Shown piece after piece: positions 63,180 through 64,000 of a stretch of 64,000 nt of DNA. The translations under genes were made by a program, and so were the position numbers. Within the stretch, counting starts at the first letter, position 1. Each line of letters starts with the position of its first letter. Under the pieces are notes generated by a model, which made no database searches, was not told the DNA's origin, and was given only the letters and a program-made list of their open reading frames with translations. Origin of the DNA: Tessaracoccus sp. (lineage in GTDB: Bacteria; Actinomycetota; Actinomycetes; Propionibacteriales; Propionibacteriaceae); NCBI RefSeq assembly GCF_016714275.1, contig NZ_JADJNP010000001.1:868001-932000 (forward strand). The letters are read 5' to 3'.

Positions 63180-64000
63180 GAGCGGACTCTACCCGCCGTC
63201 GTGCCGTCCGCACCGCGCCTACCGACGCGACGACGACTGCGGCCATCGCCAGCCATTCGACCCAGCCGAGCCACTCCCCCAGCACGACCCACGCGAACAG
63301 CGCGGCGGCGGCGGGCTCGAGGCTCATCAGGACGCTGAACGTGGCCGCCTTGATGACGCGCCGGGCATGCAGCTCGAGGGCGTAGGGTACGACGCTGCTG
63401 AGCAGCGCGACGGCGGTGGCGACCAGCCATACCCGCGGGTGCCCGAGGGCGTCCCCCGCCAGCATGAGCCCCGGAATGGCCAGGGCCAGCGCGCCGATGG
63501 TGCTGCCGACCGACAGCCCGGAGATGCCCTCCCAGCGTCGGCCGACAGGGCCAGCGATCACGATGTAGGCGGCCCACAGGGCGCCGGCGAGAAGCGCGAG
63601 CACGACACCGACGAGGTCCAGGGAGCCGGGCGACGCGCCGAGCAGCGCGACGCCGACGCCCGCGAGCACCACCCACAGCAGGTCGATCGGCCGCCGCGAT
63701 CCCCATACCGCCAGCAGCAGCGGGCCGATGAACTCCAGCGTGACGGCGACGCCGATCGGGATCCGCTCGAAGCTGTAGTAGATCGAGATGTTCATGCCGG
63801 ACAGCGCGAGGCCGTAGGCGACGACGATCGCCCAGTCGCGCGCCGAGCGCCCGGTGAGCCGCGGCCGGGAGATGGCGACGAGCACAACGCTGGCCAGCGC
63901 GATCCGCAGGAACGCGATCGTGGCGGGCGCCGCGACGTCGAACAGCCCCTTGCCGAAGGCAGCGCCGAGCTGGACCGAGGCGATGCTGATCAGGACGAGC
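63172..64000 (-). CDS. EamA/RhtA-family transporter (partial, runs off the window)
   Basis: At least 275 residues with nine or more membrane segments in two EamA halves. The N-terminal part continues past 64000: the frame is open to the edge with VLISIASVQLGAAFGKGLFD. Family features: IYYSFERIPIGVAVTLEFIG, LEPAAAALFAWVVLGEWLG. Such proteins export amino acids (RhtA: threonine/homoserine) or other metabolites. The start is outside the window. The short GNAT is coupled downstream. Confidence 0.88.
   Translation of the reverse strand, partial: LVLISIASVQLGAAFGKGLFDVAAPATIAFLRIALASVVLVAISRPRLTGRSARDWAIVVAYGLALSGMNISIYYSFERIPIGVAVTLEFIGPLLLAVWGSRRPIDLLWVVLAGVGVALLGASPGSLDLVGVVLALLAGALWAAYIVIAGPVGRRWEGISGLSVGSTIGALALAIPGLMLAGDALGHPRVWLVATAVALLSSVVPYALELHARRVIKAATFSVLMSLEPAAAALFAWVVLGEWLGWVEWLAMAAVVVASVGAVRTARRRVESAHE

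Overview
This is a high-GC actinobacterial window, most likely from a Propionibacteriaceae member. Pointers are RbpA (28940-29281), a GarA-type FHA protein with its conserved neighbours (44855-49718), a PimA/acyltransferase pair for phosphatidylinositol mannosides, and a pyrophosphate-dependent 6-phosphofructokinase with a GGDD motif (42136-43356), the enzyme propionibacteria use in glycolysis.

Layout. 1-7.3 kb: end of a peptide/opine-type ABC importer, its lipoprotein, a large unassigned glycoside-hydrolase-like protein and a one-piece ABC exporter. 7.3-15.2 kb: VapC, a two-domain GNAT, a GH20-like enzyme, a second ABC exporter, Hsp20 under CIRCE-like and HAIR-like operators, citrate synthase and an AraM-like dehydrogenase, nearly all broken by small indels. 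15.24-16.35 kb: a truncated IS3-family element whose cut end abuts a LacI gene that is also cut. 16.35-22.8 kb: an alpha-L-fucoside locus (LacI, GH29 fucosidase, ABC sugar importer) split by a second IS3-family element. 23-33.3 kb: GNAT paralogues, lpd, an XRE-MurA fusion, GDPD, RbpA, FxsA, polyprenol-phosphate mannosyltransferase, Lnt and a 5'-3' exonuclease. 33.3-36.65 kb: a repeat-bounded island with a truncated phosphotransferase and a secreted RCC1 propeller protein. 36.65-41.2 kb: metX-metW, a VIT transporter, metY and a YciO/Sua5 protein. 41.2-44.6 kb: two TadE-like proteins, PPi-PFK, YihY. 44.85-54.3 kb: two conserved actinobacterial clusters joined in one run (MerR, BFN, MerR, GarA, DUF881, Sbp, DUF881, PgsA, PimA, acyltransferase, HIT, ThrS). 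54.35-56.5 kb: a cysteine desulfhydrase-like PLP enzyme divergent from a LysR. 56.6-62.9 kb: a sugar operon with a UroD-superfamily methyltransferase-like protein, ABC importer, LacI and cytosolic GH20. 62.9-64 kb: a small GNAT and a partial EamA transporter.

How the parts work together. Two carbohydrate loci have the same logic: lipoprotein plus two permeases bring in an oligosaccharide, a glycosidase without a signal peptide cleaves it inside the cell, and a LacI repressor acts on operator-like sites in the promoters. No ATPase is encoded in either, so a shared MsmK/MalK-like ATPase elsewhere is likely. metX, metW and metY form a dispersed O-acetylhomoserine route to methionine.

Quality caveat. 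Left of about 16.35 kb almost every gene needs frame corrections, several explained by one missing base in a short homopolymer. To the right genes are almost all intact. I therefore treat the broken left-hand genes as probably intact in the organism unless resequencing says otherwise.
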